Source: Mnemiopsis leidyi
Taxonomy: Eukaryota; Ctenophora; Tentaculata; Lobata; Bolinopsidae
NCBI GenBank assembly: GCA_000226015.1
Contig: JH156332.1
Location: 1-24,376 of the forward strand
Reading direction: 5' to 3'
DNA: 24,376 nucleotides
The position numbers were made by a program, and so were the translations under genes. Of the stretch, positions 9,322 to 21,286 are shown piece after piece. The notes under the pieces were generated by a model. The model was not told where the DNA came from and did no database searches. It saw nothing but the letters and a program-made list of their open reading frames with translations. The first letter of the stretch is position 1. Every line of letters starts with the position of its first letter.

Positions 9322-9596
9322 GGTGTGTTGATTGGCGTTACGATGCCCCCGAGGGCGCCGTCATAAGGGGCGCCAAATCGTCATAAAGATATAGGACAAT
9401 TTTGCAAGATTAACTGCGCTACTAGCTCAATCGCGTGTTTGGTTTAATAACTTCACTATTTATTACGATTTTCGGCCATATTTTCACAAATCGCTCCCAG
9501 TAAGCCCTTATATCAGGGGTGCCACTTTGGGCGCCTTTTTACCGCCGAGGGGCGCCTTATTAGCTAGGTCTACAACGTTACGCCACTGGGTTTGTG
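9322..9596. mobile_element. Decayed hAT-like MITE with imperfect 8-bp target-site duplication
   Basis: The right end, read inward on the minus strand, is CAGTGGCGTAACGTTG (9573-9588), the terminus style typical of hAT-type elements. The left end GATTGGCGTTACGATG (9330-9345) is a decayed version. The subterminal parts are GGCGCC-rich and inversely related on the two sides. Flanking 8-mers GGTGTGTT (9322-9329) and GGTTTGTG (9589-9596) agree at 6 of 8 positions, as an aged hAT target-site duplication would. It encodes no transposase. Confidence 0.6.
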
Positions 9597-11023
9597 ATTT
9601 TTAAACGACCGTACATAGAGCTTTTAGGTTATTAGACGTTAAACGTCTATTTCTAAACTTAATATAACTTCTACTACTTGCCACTGCCCTGTTTTCTCGG
9701 CTTCGGCTCACATTTTCTCACATCATATCAGGTCATACTGGTCCGTTTTTGTCTTAAAAACTTGAAACTACTAAACGAGTCACAAGATGCGAGTTTCTAC
9801 GTCGCATGTTTATGTTCATGTTCACTTTTCGTACCTACAAATTTTCGTTTAGATTATAATTTGATAAGTAAATTTGCACATAACGGACTGTCAAAAAAAG
9901 TTACATTTTCAAACACTGAAAGCCGTAGGTCTTTTTTACAATTTTGTGAAATCTATGGGAGGGTTCCGGTGTTGAAAATCGCTGAGCCCGGCTCCGGCAG
10001 TTTGGGGCCCACCCCCAAACCCCCTGAGTACGTCACCTGAACGCCCAAGTTCCTCCTCAACAACATCCACGGCACGCCTTTGGATGGCAGTGATTTCGAT
10101 TAAATTGTACAATTGTGATTGATATGGTGAGCGGTTACCGGATGTTAACAGATATTGATTGTGGGATTACAGGGCTAGCGAACTTTAACGAAAAGCTCAA
10201 AAGCGAAGTTAAAAATTTTCTTGGCATCAACAAACGATGCCTTTTTGATCGCCGATGAAGTGTGTTTAATACTTATCTTAAGAAAAAACAATAAAACTAT
10301 TTTATGTAATTGTTTCGATTAAATTCTAAATATTCAAATAGCAGAATGCCAAATATTCAAATAGCTTTACTAGTTTTAATTTGGCCATAACAAACAAAAT
10401 AACTTAATCCTCTTCTTTCTATTATTCTTTGCTTTTTTTATTTTTTCATACGTATTTTTACATTGACTTAAACAAATCTATTTTCTGTATCTTTTCAAAA
10501 ACATGAATAAGGCAAAAACTGAGATAACAAAATACTTATTCGCTATAACAATACTACGTATTTTGAGACTTTTATGATTACCTACTTTTGTTATCAAGCA
10601 ATAATTTTGGCTGTTGGCTCTTCAGTTCATTTCAATGATATAAAACCCGTGACAATACAATCAATCATGGAGCAAAAATAACACAGTCATTTTAGAGATG
10701 CAACATTATAATGCACTCTTATAACTGAGCTGACATTGAACATAAACTTACACACATATATATTCGGTGAGTCTCTGTTAAGCGAAATAAGTGTGTAAGC
10801 CTGCCGCTCACAAATAATTTCAATACATCCATGGTTATATTTGTATACACTGCAACTTACTTAATAACTTAAAACTTCACAATGATCGGATTAGAATTAG
10901 AAATTACATTTTAGTTAAGCGAACCATTAAAGTGAATCTCTTCAATAAATAGATAAATATATTTACATTATAATAGTTGAATCAGTCTATATCAGTCTAT
11001 CATACAAATAATTGCTGCATGCA

Positions 11024-11029
11024 TTTATT
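11024..11029 (-). promoter_or_regulatory. Polyadenylation signal of the FAAH2 gene
   Basis: The plus strand reads TTTATT here, which is AATAAA on the minus strand. It lies about 135 bases after the FAAH2 stop codon (11165-11167), a normal distance for a short 3' UTR. Confidence 0.6.
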
Positions 11030-11164
11030 CAAATATCCATCATTCAAGCTTAAAAGCGCATTGAACAAAACATATGATGTACAGTATTTTAGAAATCTGA
11101 TTATTCTCGAACATAACAAAGAAAAGTTAATCCATATAATGGAGTAGTCCCACGAATCGCCCTG

Positions 11165-14100
11165 TCATCTGTCGACGGGTGAATTGTCCGCCATGTCTGC
11201 AAAGTTGGTCTGTGACGCTGAGTTGTATAGACGTGGGCTGATGGACATACCGCGTATCGGCTCATACTTGTACATCTTATACTTTTCGGTCGGGTCCACC
11301 CACCCACCAAATGCAGCTTCTAGTTCACGCGCCACAGCGATCGTCAGGCGGTCCTGGTTAACACCACCAATTATCTGAAGAAAAATCAAAAAGTTAACGA
11401 TTCCTCTTATTCTTTTGGAGGAGTCCATCCAGATTGAGTTCTTTTGTTACATGATTGAATTGCTACCATTAGTCATGACTCATGGCCTTGATTTCATTCT
11501 TCGAATGTTGGGTTAAATATTCACCGTATGATCGAAGTTTACGGACGACAGACTAGTGGAGAATAAAATAACAATAACATTTCCTACACCCACACTGACT
11601 CAGAACTCTTCAACGTCGAAGCTTTTATATTGAAACTAGTGATTAACGATGTCACCATGTCAACAGAAGTAACAACATACAACGAGTCTCCCATTATGAC
11701 TTATAAGGAATTCCGTGACGGATATTCCCATTGTGTGGGTAGAATTCCCAACACAAATATTCTTGTGTACAGGTAGCTAACGGAGGAATTTAAGCAATGC
11801 GACACTACATGACGGCATTCCATACGGGAAAACGAGGAACAGTTCCACAAAATGTGGAACTATTCCACATTTCGTCTGTCATCACGGATACTGCCCAGTG
11901 CATCTACTTGTATTGTTCTACCTGAACACCAAGAGGAAGACCGTTCTTGTCCAGACCGAGAGGTACTTGAGTCACTGGTACTCCCATTATGTTCCAGATA
12001 CCAGTGTAGGCGAAGTTAAAACAAGTGAAACACGGCATGTGATGTCTGAAAACGGGAGGAAAATGAGTTTCGTGACTAAATAATGAATAATTCACAGATT
12101 GTCCGGATTCTTGTCCTTCGACCGATTAATCTTACCGAAGTACCATGAAATATTTGATTTGAAAATCTCCAAACGCATCACAGTAAAACTGTAACGGCAG
12201 TAAAACTTTGAAAAGGCTCAAATCATGTAGAAATAAAATCTAAAGAACCTAACGCCTTCTTTACATTATATTTTCAATGTGAAAAGGGAACTGACCTAGG
12301 AGCCGTCATAGGATGTGAGGGGTAGATAAGGACAGTGTCTCCCTCCAGCAGCTGGTGGATGTACTCTCTCAACTCTTTCGCCATGGCAAGCAGCTGGTCC
12401 AGACTCGCTTTAGCCATGGGTATTCTCTCCATCAGCCCTGAAGGAGGGGGATGATGTTGTTTTGGCTACTTGTGTGTGTTCAGGCGGAGACAATTTATCG
12501 TGACATCATTTACATTTTCGTGTTTACATCTACGTTATACGTAAGTTATATTTGGAATCAGTCCAAGTTCTTGTTTGGGACATATTAGGGTGGTGGCAAC
12601 CACCCCAGAAAAGACACTGAACCAAAAATTTTTGAACCTCGAGACTATTCTCAATCGATTTTTCGTCAAATTTAATCCGGGTTCAAAATAGATTAAAAAA
12701 AAAAAGTTGACACCCCTAGTATGACAATATGAATTGTGGTANNNNNNNNNNNNNNNNNNNNNNNNNNNNNNNNNNNNNNNNNNNNNNNNNNNNNNNNNNN
12801 NNNNNNNNNNNNNNNNNNNNNNNNNNNNNNNNNNNNNNNNNNNNNNNNNNNNNNNNNNNNNNNNNNNNNNNNNNNNNNNNNNNNNNNNNNNNNNNNNNNN
12901 NNNNNNNNNNNNNNNNNNNNNNNNNNNNNNNNNNNNNNNNNNNNNNNNNNNNNNNNNNNNNNNNNNNNNNNNNNNNNNNNNNNNNNNNNNNNNNNNNNNN
13001 NNNNNNNNNNNNNNNNNNNNNNNNNNNNNNNNNNNNNNNNNNNNNNNNNNNNNNNNNNNNNNNNNNNNNNNNNNNNNNNNNNNNNNNNNNNNNNNNNNNN
13101 NNNNNNNNNNNNNNNNNNNNNNNNNNNNNNNNNNNNNNNNNNNNNNNNNNNNNNNNNNNNNNNNNNNNNNNNNNNNNNNNNNNNNNNNNNNNNNNNNNNN
13201 NNNNNNNNNNNNNNNNNNNNNNNNNNNNNNNNNNNNNNNNNNNNNNNNNNNNNNNNNNNNNNNNNNNNNNNNNNNNNNNNNNNNNNNNNNNNNTGTACAG
13301 TAACGTGTGTACGGTAACGTGTGTCGGTAACATGTGTACAGTAACGTGTGTACAGTAAAGTGTGTACAGTAACGTGTGTACAGTAACGTGTGTACAGTAA
13401 CGTGTGTACAGTAACGTGTGTACAGTAACGTGTGTACAGTAACGTGTGTACAGTAACGTGTGTACAGTAACGTGTGTACGGTAACGTGTGTACAGTAACG
13501 TGTGTACAGTAACGTGTGTACAGTAACAGCACGGTAATGTTCACAGAATTCCAGAGGAATACATTCGACATGATTAGTCCAAAATTATCGGTAGACAAAA
13601 CATTTCCCACACGACTCTATAACTGAATTAGCGTGACATTTTGCAAAAGTACGATTTTATCATTGTTCAAGACAAGCTGCAAAGACCACAATTTTGTTGA
13701 TTGTTAATTGTACTCAAGATAGTTTTCGTTATTTTAAAGGAATCCAAACATTAGAGACGATTGTCTACACATTAATGAACAACAAAATGAAACCTAAATA
13801 CTTAGTTTTCATTTTTGGATAGTCAGTGATTTACCTAACTTACCATCACTTACAAAGTTCTACATACTAATTTTCTCCAGGTTACAAAAGCGAAACTCAA
13901 GATCTTAACAAACCAGTAATTATGACGTAGGTGCAGTGGTCAGATTTCCCCACCAGTCTCTTCAGCAGCTCCAGAAACATGTTCTTCATGGGCAGATCAT
14001 ACACCGAGACGTCAGTATTGTCTTTGTTAGAGGAACAGAACTGAGAAAACTTGGGATCTCCGTTATTGTTAATAATCGCCATCCAGATAGGCAGGGAGTA

Positions 14101-17100
14101 CCGTAACAGCATGATCTCTTTTCTTTCTACCTGGAAGTATGAGGAATTCAAACTGTTGTAACGAATTTCCATGTCCATTAGTACACTATATGTGTAGTGT
14201 ATATTATATGTAATTTAGTACAATACAGTTATAGTGTATATATACACTATAGCTGTATTGTGCTTAATTTGTATTCAGTAACTATACTAACTTGTCAAGC
14301 AGTTCAGACAGAATGTTTACAGAATTATGCATTCCAGAGAGTTATAAGACTATAATAGGCGACATAAATACACAAGAATCAGAACATCATTACATACATG
14401 TAGTGGATGTTACCATGCGGCAACACCTCATGACTACAAATGTGAAAAGCTTGGTGGGGAGCACTGTTACCATGGTTACTCTCGCACCATTACGCAAGGT
14501 GTTTTGTGTTGTAGTGCAGGCATAGAGCGTGCTGTTGTACAACATTAAAGACGACATACTGGGTATAATCGACACACGCATCACCGTACAGTTTGACAAA
14601 GTTAACCCGCTAATAATCTATGACATTTAACGGCAGGAGCACTACTATCAGTTACACCTTACTGTGTCAAGTTTAACTAGACAACTGTAAATGTTCGACA
14701 CGGTTATTTCATCTCGTGAAACTTCAAAAACCTTCTTTCCATATTGACAGTTTAATAACTCCACGGTCAGCATTTCTATTTATTAACCGATTAAGGTTCT
14801 TCAATCGATAACGATTCCTGAACCTGTTAAGACTTAGATTTACCTACCTTTGCTCCACATGAAGATTCTAGAAAGTTGACAACTCGTCGCTGGGCCAATT
14901 TAAGTTCTCGGTCGATTGGGGAAGTAAACACTGACCAGCCGTCAAACTGGGACCAGCCGTCGTCCTCTACTGAGATGAACTTTATCTTGGACATCTGAAA
15001 ATATTGTCTTAAGATGAACTTCGTAATTCATTTGATGTATGTCAGGAAATAAAACTAAGGAGATATTTGCTTTTGGGAGGTGTACGGACATGAGTTTTTC
15101 GGGAAAAACAGACATATCTCCTGCAGCACTAGGAGAATATCCCTTAGAGTCTCTGGCGCTGTCTAGCGCTATGTAATCTGTAGACAGCGTAGTCACGTGA
15201 GCAGTACATGCGACCGAGAGTAGAATTATACACACACGTGCTATCAGTTGCTACGGTAGAGTTTCTGTATGAGTTTCTTGTGTACTGTTACTTGAATATA
15301 TAGGTTACACGCGGTACACATTTGTACTGCAAGGACAGAACACCTGCGCTAGTTTACATACATCAAATGTTCTTGGTAGGTGTCCCGACTTCGATTTTCG
15401 AGTAGGACTGATTTCATCTGTGTATTTATTTGTATTTATTTCAAGAAATACACATGTCATTATCATTATTATGAAAATAGATTTTAATTTGGCCCTATCC
15501 ACTAATTTCTTTAGAGTAACTGGTACCAGAAGATGTACAGACTCTCTAATTTTCGAAACGCTGGAGTATACATAGCCGCGGTAAATATAGCTTTCCACCA
15601 CAAGCTAAACCAATTGTAAAATTGCATAATTAATAAATTACATATGAACGGAGTATGTCTTAGCGAATACGTTGACCGCTTGCCAAAATAACAGTGTCAC
15701 ATTTTTCCAAATAAACCTGAATTTGCTAAAACTTCGTGAAATTGGAGGCAGCAGGCACGGGCAACTGCTACAATGATTTCTCTAGAAATGTTTTAGATCA
15801 TATTTTTTGAGATCTACCGACATAAAGATAGAAGAATGTAAGAAAAACTACATTTCACCAAGCCTCTCACCAAGATTGACGTAAATGTCTTGTCAAGAGA
15901 TAGCTGGATCTGGAATTTTCTGTCAACATATTGTAGCTTGATCGCCACGCTTATTAAAAGCTTATTAAAAGCTTTATACTACTGTATATTGTGATCAGCA
16001 TGAGTTTACTCAAAGCTATGTGTATCACTCGCTTCACTCAGAAATTATACACAAAGTTCCAAAACAATGCAAGCCACATTTCTCGATAATAGACCGTAAA
16101 GAAGGTAACTGTGCATGTTTTTAGTTTTATCACTTTATCAGATTGTTCACGTAAGGAGGGTGCTGGCCGTGACACGGCGCCAATTATTGCAGTTAATTAG
16201 TTAACACTGCACATTGACGTTGTTGTGTTGGCTTCAGTCCAAACTCGTGTCATGAGGTAAAGATATGTCGTGCAGTAGTTAAACTTAGAGCTTGTGCGTT
16301 CTAGAATCAGCTAACAGACAAATTGTAATTTGTATGTATCATCTTGAAAGTGAAATCGATAGTTAGAGTTATTCATCCTTGGTTTAATAAACGTTAGATA
16401 TACCAAAATAAGTAAATGACATATAGTACATGTTGTAGAACTTCGATAAAAATTACAGTTTATAGAATTGAAAACTAACGTCATAGTTGAGTTTCTGATT
16501 GAAGTCGATAGGGCCGTCCTTGTAAGCCATACATTTCAACATGGGCTCCAAGTCGTCTGCATATCTGCAGATAGGACCCAGTCCTAAGTACATATCTGAT
16601 TGTTGAGTAACACCAGGGAACTGGCCTGAGAAGAATATTTCATTGGGAAATCTGAATATTTCAGTAATACTCCAAAAGCAGCGGGTAGTTGAGCATGCAA
16701 TTTATAAAGTGCAAATAACAACTTAACAAGGTTCTTTTTTAGGTAATTTTTTATCGGAATGATCAAGTAGGTTCCTGAATTTTTTCTCTTGCACGAACCA
16801 TGGCCCTCCACAAGCATTTTTCAGCATTGCCTTATTACCTTAAAATTACTCGAATTGTCACATTTTAAGACTCTGCGATTTTAACCTTTCAGACTGACAA
16901 TTCTCTGCAACGGTGAAATACGAGCTAGCTGTCAATAAAATTCCCGGGGGAGCAAGCAGGGTGAAACTGGGGACTAGGACTAGATGCCTTGATACTTATG
17001 AACCAGCTATCTGATCAGGCTCCATTACACGCTGCTACTTTCTAGTATTCAGCTATTTTCAAATAAATTATAAATACATTATTTTGACAATGCAACAGTT

Positions 17101-19961
17101 CTGCTAGACCACAGGGCCTCATGATCACAAGAGAGTTTATGAAAATGTTAAGTATAAACAAACCCTTGTTTGGAACGAGAAAGGGTGAGGGTTTGTGTCC
17201 AAATACTCCGTTGAAGAATGCTGGCATTCTGATGCTGCCACCTATGTCACTTCCAATACCCATAACACTACAAGCTGATGCCACTGATGCCGCCTAGATT
17301 TGATCTCGAGTTGAATAAAACCTATTCTTCTTTTTTAACTCCAGGTCAGTAATCTTAAAACTGGCAAACAGCCATGTCTTCGAATGTTTAAAATGACAAA
17401 CAAGTGAACAATTGAGCGGAGACCGCAGTAATAAAACGTAAGACATGCAAAACATTTGAAAAAGATAAGCCAGGTCTAAAAGAAGAAAATAAATTTTTCC
17501 CTGACTTACCTCTCCTCCTGAACTTCCTCCAACTATACACCTCAGATCGTACGGATTACACGTGAAACCGTACACTGGGTTGTGGGATTCCCACCACATA
17601 GCCAACTCACTGAAAGTACAATATCACAGTTACACTTATAGCAAAGTTAATAGTGTTCACTACTGATTAATTAGTGTTAGACGTACAGCTACTTTTCTTT
17701 ACACAACTGAAATTATTCTACATTGAGAAGTCCCAAGGGACACGACTTTTAGCTCCTATACCGTCTCACTACGTTGAGTAGATGTTGAAAACATATAAAA
17801 TTTTGATCCACAATAGAGGCTCCTTTATTTGAAAGTGAAAATACATTTTGTCAACAACGTCCTGAAATTATCGGTTGTATCATCTGATGTCTGTAGATCA
17901 AAGAAAGAGACAGCACCTATGATCACACATCAAGGTCATTAGCTCAGGTAACACGATACCTACATTGCGCTCCAGCTCAATAATTTGCATCTCCAGCTTG
18001 GATAACTATGGCAGTCGTTTGATAGCCTTCTTTTGAAGACAGACACCGAACACGAGGATTTATATATATTTTGTGCATTAGAAAGATCTGAGTAACTTTT
18101 GATGGTCGGCTGTTCTAATACTTTACCAACGCAGAGAGACACATACAATGAAGATTGAAAAGGAACTCTACAAATTGTAACATATTCTATCGAAACACTT
18201 TGTAGCACATCAATCGACAAATATTTGGTAGATAAACGTGAAAGATAACAACGAACAATATACAATAGATCTCCTTCTGTATGGGAGCTTGAGGTCGTAT
18301 CTCGCTGCAATTATCAACGTCATTTCAATGCAACCTCAAAGACACAATTTTTGGATTTTAAGAAAATCGTTCATACAGGATGGTGAACACTTAAACATCG
18401 TTGGGTAGATACCTCGTATTTGTGAGACCTATGATGATAGCCCCAGCTGCTCGCATGCTCTTCACGACTTCTGCATCCTCTTTGCACACATGCCCAATTC
18501 TACCTTTTAATCCAGCTGTTGCACTGAGCCCCTGGTGAGATTAAAAGAAATTTAAAGTGATGAGCAGAAGATAACGTGAATCAATTCATAATTCAACTCA
18601 GACTTTATCATTATTGTTTTTTTTAACCTCGTCTAAAACAGTAATTCATAACCTATTCTGATAACATATATTTATCGATGAGTATTGCCTAGTTCCAGCT
18701 TGTCGTATAAGGACACTTTCATGTAAAACTGATCTCACAATTGACATTTTTTGCCAAAAAATCAAAAAAATACCGATCAAAAAATCGTAAAACGTTAGAA
18801 AGGCTATTTATGAACGTGGCCATAAAAAATTTGATTCTAGGCATATAATTATTAGGAGATGAAACTTAAACACTGAGTCACATACTTATTGTCTTAAAAC
18901 ACGAAAATCGCACTTGAAATTAATTTATGAACAACATACTGACCTTGACAAAGATGATTTCTTTGCATGTGATGGGAACTCCTAAAAATGGAACTTTTTC
19001 TGCAGAATATCTTGGGTCATCATCAAAATTTTCCGAACTTATTAGCTCATCTACTCTATTGGCTTCATCAAGAGCTTTGGCAAATGCAGTTTGTACTATT
19101 GCATTAACCAATGGATTCACCTGGTCACGAAAGTTTGCGATTAATGCCAGCGAGCCCATTATTGTAGGTATATTATTATAAGTTCCTCACGAAAATAAAT
19201 AAGGCAGGTAATCAAACGATAATTAATTTTACTAACATCCACTATCCTATCGATGTAGAGTTCAACTAATTCCGTGCTGGTGATCTGTCTTGTTCTGATG
19301 AGTTGTGCAAGAGTTGTGGCTGGCATCTTCAGAAAAGTAGAGCGTACTGGTGGAAATTCCTTTATAGGCTTTTTAGGTCCAAACCAGCCCACAATCCATT
19401 GCAGTGAAATGTACACAAAACCTGAATTATATCGGTAAATAAACCTTTGTTGTTTGGATTGTGAGAGTGCAGAGCAGTTATTATAGCTTTATTTGAGTAT
19501 CAATCCATTGAATACTAGCTTTAGTGTGCATCAATTGAACCCTGCTTGGCGAGTCAAAGACGTGCAATAAAAAATAAGTTTCAGGTTTGAAGAAATCTTG
19601 GCGTAAACAAAATTACATAAAAAGTAACAATCGTAATTGTAACCATGCAGTCCCCACATCGACTTCTGTACACCACATGCCAAACAGGGAAGTGTATTTT
19701 ATAGTTGAAACGTTTGACAGCCATGCAGCACTTGGAAATTAGCATGCAAATCAAAAAGGTAATAGCTCGAAACAGCACTAGCCACATTAAAGATGTACTT
19801 TAATCGATATGGGGAAACCACAGTAAGTTTATTGGGATTGCCAACATACCTCTTAGAATTTTATTAACAACAATCACGTACATAATACTCAGTACAAGTA
19901 TTTGCCTAAACCAACTCATAGGAAGCTTGACATTTCTTCTGGCTGCATTTTCTGGTGCCAT
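11165..19961 (-). CDS. FAAH2: Fatty-acid amide hydrolase 2 (amidase-signature enzyme), 12 exons, 602 aa
   Basis: Exons in order of transcription: 19961-19850, 19421-19237, 19120-18944, 18531-18413, 17609-17510, 17293-17164, 16625-16480, 14994-14848, 14130-13914, 12437-12296, 12045-11922 and 11374-11165. All are GT-AG and in phase, giving 1809 nt including the stop. FAAH enzymes hydrolyse fatty-acid amides (anandamide, oleamide) to the free acid and amine. Residues about 18-52 are hydrophobic, an N-terminal membrane anchor as in FAAH2. The amidase signature is intact: VPFLGVPITCKE with K152, IVGGSSGGE with S227, and GSDIGGSIRMPAFFNG with nucleophile S251. The K-to-cis-Ser (75) and Ser-to-Ser (24) spacings match those of mammalian FAAH. 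NPYDL, FGHKPSP, FNFAYTG, LPVTQ-like VPVTQ and GLPLGVQ also fit. The product is longer than human FAAH2 (532 aa), largely from extra N-terminal residues and a C-terminal tail of about 43 aa after GGWVDP. The upstream sequence ACAGCACAG before the ATG could be an acceptor for a 5' UTR intron. Confidence 0.93.
11375..11921 (-). other. FAAH2 intron 11
   Basis: A 547-bp intron with donor CAG|GTAGAA at 11922 and acceptor TTCTTCAG at 11375. It holds a perfect hairpin, GTTCCACA at 11842-11849 and TGTGGAAC at 11853-11860, with a third related half-site just after it. I see no gene within it. Confidence 0.8.
12742..13293. other. Assembly gap (552 Ns)
   Basis: A run of unknown bases abutting the 14-bp tandem array. 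The gap probably represents unresolved repeat copies, so its true length is unknown. Confidence 0.99.
13294..13526 (+). repeat. 14-bp minisatellite, unit GTAACGTGTGTACA, about 16 copies to the gap edge
   Basis: Near-perfect head-to-tail copies run from the gap edge to 13526, with rare variants (TACGG for TACAG, one shortened unit near 13320). Copies are most uniform in the middle, consistent with recent expansion. The array lies in FAAH2 intron 9 and probably continues into the Ns. Confidence 0.95.
14131..14847 (-). other. FAAH2 intron 8
   Basis: A 717-bp intron with donor AAG|GTAGGT at 14848 and acceptor ACTTCCAG at 14131. It contains a 48-bp palindrome close to the acceptor. The plus-strand open frame at 14292-14525 has no recognisable product. 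Confidence 0.8.
14217..14264. repeat. 48-bp near-perfect AT-rich palindrome
   Basis: The two halves meet at 14240/14241 (TATAGTGTATA and TATACACTATA). They stay complementary outward through ACAATACAG-T and its partner, with only about three mismatches over 24 positions. It lies about 90 bp upstream of the FAAH2 exon 9 acceptor in transcription order. It is able to extrude as a cruciform or fold in RNA; no function can be read from it. Confidence 0.85.
14995..16479 (-). other. FAAH2 intron 7
   Basis: A 1485-bp intron with donor GAC|GTTAGT at 16480 and acceptor TATTTTCAG at 14995. It contains a short tandem CTTATTAAAAG duplication near 15950-15972. No gene or repeat family was recognised. Confidence 0.75.
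16626..17163 (-). other. FAAH2 intron 6
   Basis: A 538-bp intron with donor AAGG|GTTTGT at 17164 and acceptor CTTCTCAG at 16626. Nothing recognisable inside. Confidence 0.75.
17610..18412 (-). other. FAAH2 intron 4
   Basis: An 803-bp intron with donor ACGAG|GTATCT at 18413 and acceptor ACTTTCAG at 17610. A 116-codon open frame at 17960-18310 on the minus strand has no domain I recognise, and I treat it as chance. Confidence 0.75.
18532..18943 (-). other. FAAH2 intron 3
   Basis: A 412-bp AT-rich intron with donor AAG|GTCAGT at 18944 and acceptor TCTCACCAG at 18532. Nothing recognisable inside. Confidence 0.75.
19422..19849 (-). other. FAAH2 intron 1
   Basis: A 428-bp intron with donor AGAG|GTATGT at 19850 and acceptor ATAATTCAG at 19422. 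The exon phases on both sides agree. Nothing recognisable inside. Confidence 0.75.
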
Positions 19962-21232
19962 GTCAACCTGTGCTGTAAATTTTGCATAAATACATTAGTA
20001 TAACTACCAGAAAAGATGATGATTTTTTGTAAAAGAAAAAAGTACTAAAACTGAGAGCGGATATTTGGTCGGGTCCAGTATCAAGTTGACTTTTGACGCC
20101 TCCGGCCTGTTCCCGTTTTATTTCCAAGATTTACAGGATACTGAATCAGGAAAACCAAATTTTTTAAATTTTCAAAATTTTGTTTAAAATTATTCACTGA
20201 AATTCATAGCCTTGGGCTGGCTTAGCTTGTCAGTGAGCATGCTGCATGTGTTTTTCAACCAGCACCTATATTAAACCTCACACTGCCCTTATTGAAACTT
20301 TCATTACAATTGTCCAAATTTGACCTTTCAGTGCCAAAAATGAACTTTACAGTGCCCAAATCGAGAAAGGCCTCAAATGCGGTATCACAACGAATCTTAG
20401 ACTGTCTAATCAGAATCTTCCTGTAGCTAGGTCCTGCTTGACTATTCAATAACAAAATTTTTTATATTTTTTTAAAACTTCAAAATTCAAATAGTAATAC
20501 ATCATCAAAAGTTACAGATTATAAGTATATATATACCAAGAAGCTCACTCAAACAAGTATAGGACAGTTCCAACATGTTGTGTAAAGAACGAGAAATTTG
20601 GAATTGGGGCTGTCCTATTGCAAAGAAATTTAACTATCAATGATAAATTAGTGATAATGATTATATATAAAAATATAACACACTACATTTGTCAAATTTC
20701 AATAACCCATATATGTACTGTACTCAAACAACTTAGTATATCCGACTAGAGCTGAGTATAAGAAGTGAAAGGGAAAATGTGGAAAGGGGAATACCAAACA
20801 TTTTAAGGCGCAGAAACATGTCAGTCATAACATCAGACAAAAATTGTGTGAAAATTCAACTTGATCTGATGCAGTGTTATATCCTTAACTAGTCTGGTAC
20901 AGTCAACTGGATCAGAGGTCTTGATCCAATCTGGTCTTGTAAGGTCAGAAAAGTCCTGATCCAGACAGCTCCTAATTCAAATAAAAATGTCCCTGAAGGC
21001 AGTTCATAGTGTTTCCCGACTCGCACGGCGTGCGACCGCGACCTGTCCAAATTTGGAGCACCACCTTGCTCGCACGTGCATAATGTAATTGTTTTTAACC
21101 AAAAATATGGAGTCCCTATATGGAACTGATATTTCTTTAAGCTTCATGTTCAGGTTAGTTAACGTTTTATCAACGTGCCGCAGGCGAAAATTTTTTGAGA
21201 AATTGTGCATTCAAAGTCGCTATAGAGTTGTA
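19962..21232. other. Upstream region of FAAH2; no gene seen
   Basis: AT-rich DNA that should contain the FAAH2 promoter and possibly a 5' UTR exon. Open frames at 20255-20455 and 21004-21210 have no recognisable domain. A GCAGGCGAAAA-type word near 21180 recurs near 21484, suggesting duplicated repeat DNA at the right edge. Confidence 0.5.
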
Positions 21233-21286
21233 GGTTGATAACCTACTGTCGCGGCCATCACGCGCTCTCGCGCATTTCTGGCCTGG
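21233..21286. repeat. GC-rich dispersed repeat, copy B
   Basis: This matches 8570-8630 in the same orientation, from GGTTGATAACCTACTGTCGC to GGCCTGG, with a 7-base deletion and a few substitutions. It sits between two GCAGGCGAAAA words about 300 bp apart, which may mark the ends of a larger element. Confidence 0.8.

Larger units (their letters stand above)
7960..11020. other. Intergenic DNA between the two converging genes
   Basis: No supportable gene. The open frame at 9678-10040 (plus) has no domain, contains low-complexity pieces and lies in repeat-like DNA. The region holds a GC-rich repeat copy (8570-8630), a perfect 18-bp palindrome AGGCATGTGCACATGCCT (9132-9149), a decayed hAT-like MITE (9322-9596) and a short direct duplication of AAATATTCAAATAGC near 10327-10365. 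The rest is AT-rich sequence in which I see nothing. Confidence 0.6.
12438..13913 (-). other. FAAH2 intron 9 with assembly gap
   Basis: A roughly 1.48-kb intron, length uncertain because it contains the 552-N gap (12742-13293) beside the 14-bp minisatellite. Donor ACTG|GTTTGT at 13914, acceptor CCTTCAG at 12438. Long open frames through the Ns and the minisatellite are artefacts. Confidence 0.85.

Noticed and set aside
9678-10040. 120-codon plus-strand open frame in the intergenic region
   Set aside because: It starts without supporting context, has no domain, and shows mixed low-complexity composition in repeat-like DNA.
12693-13610. Long open frames on both strands across the gap and minisatellite
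   Set aside because: They consist of unknown bases and a 14-bp repeat (42 bp per three units keeps a frame open). The region is inside a FAAH2 intron.
17960-18310. 116-codon minus-strand open frame
   Set aside because: It lies within a FAAH2 intron with correctly phased flanking exons and has no recognisable motif.
19141-19159. ATG at 19159 as an internal start of the amidase (frame MGSLALIANF)
   Set aside because: The family alignment goes from IDRIVD directly to VNPLVNAIV. A clear acceptor (GACCAG at 19121) removes this part as intron.
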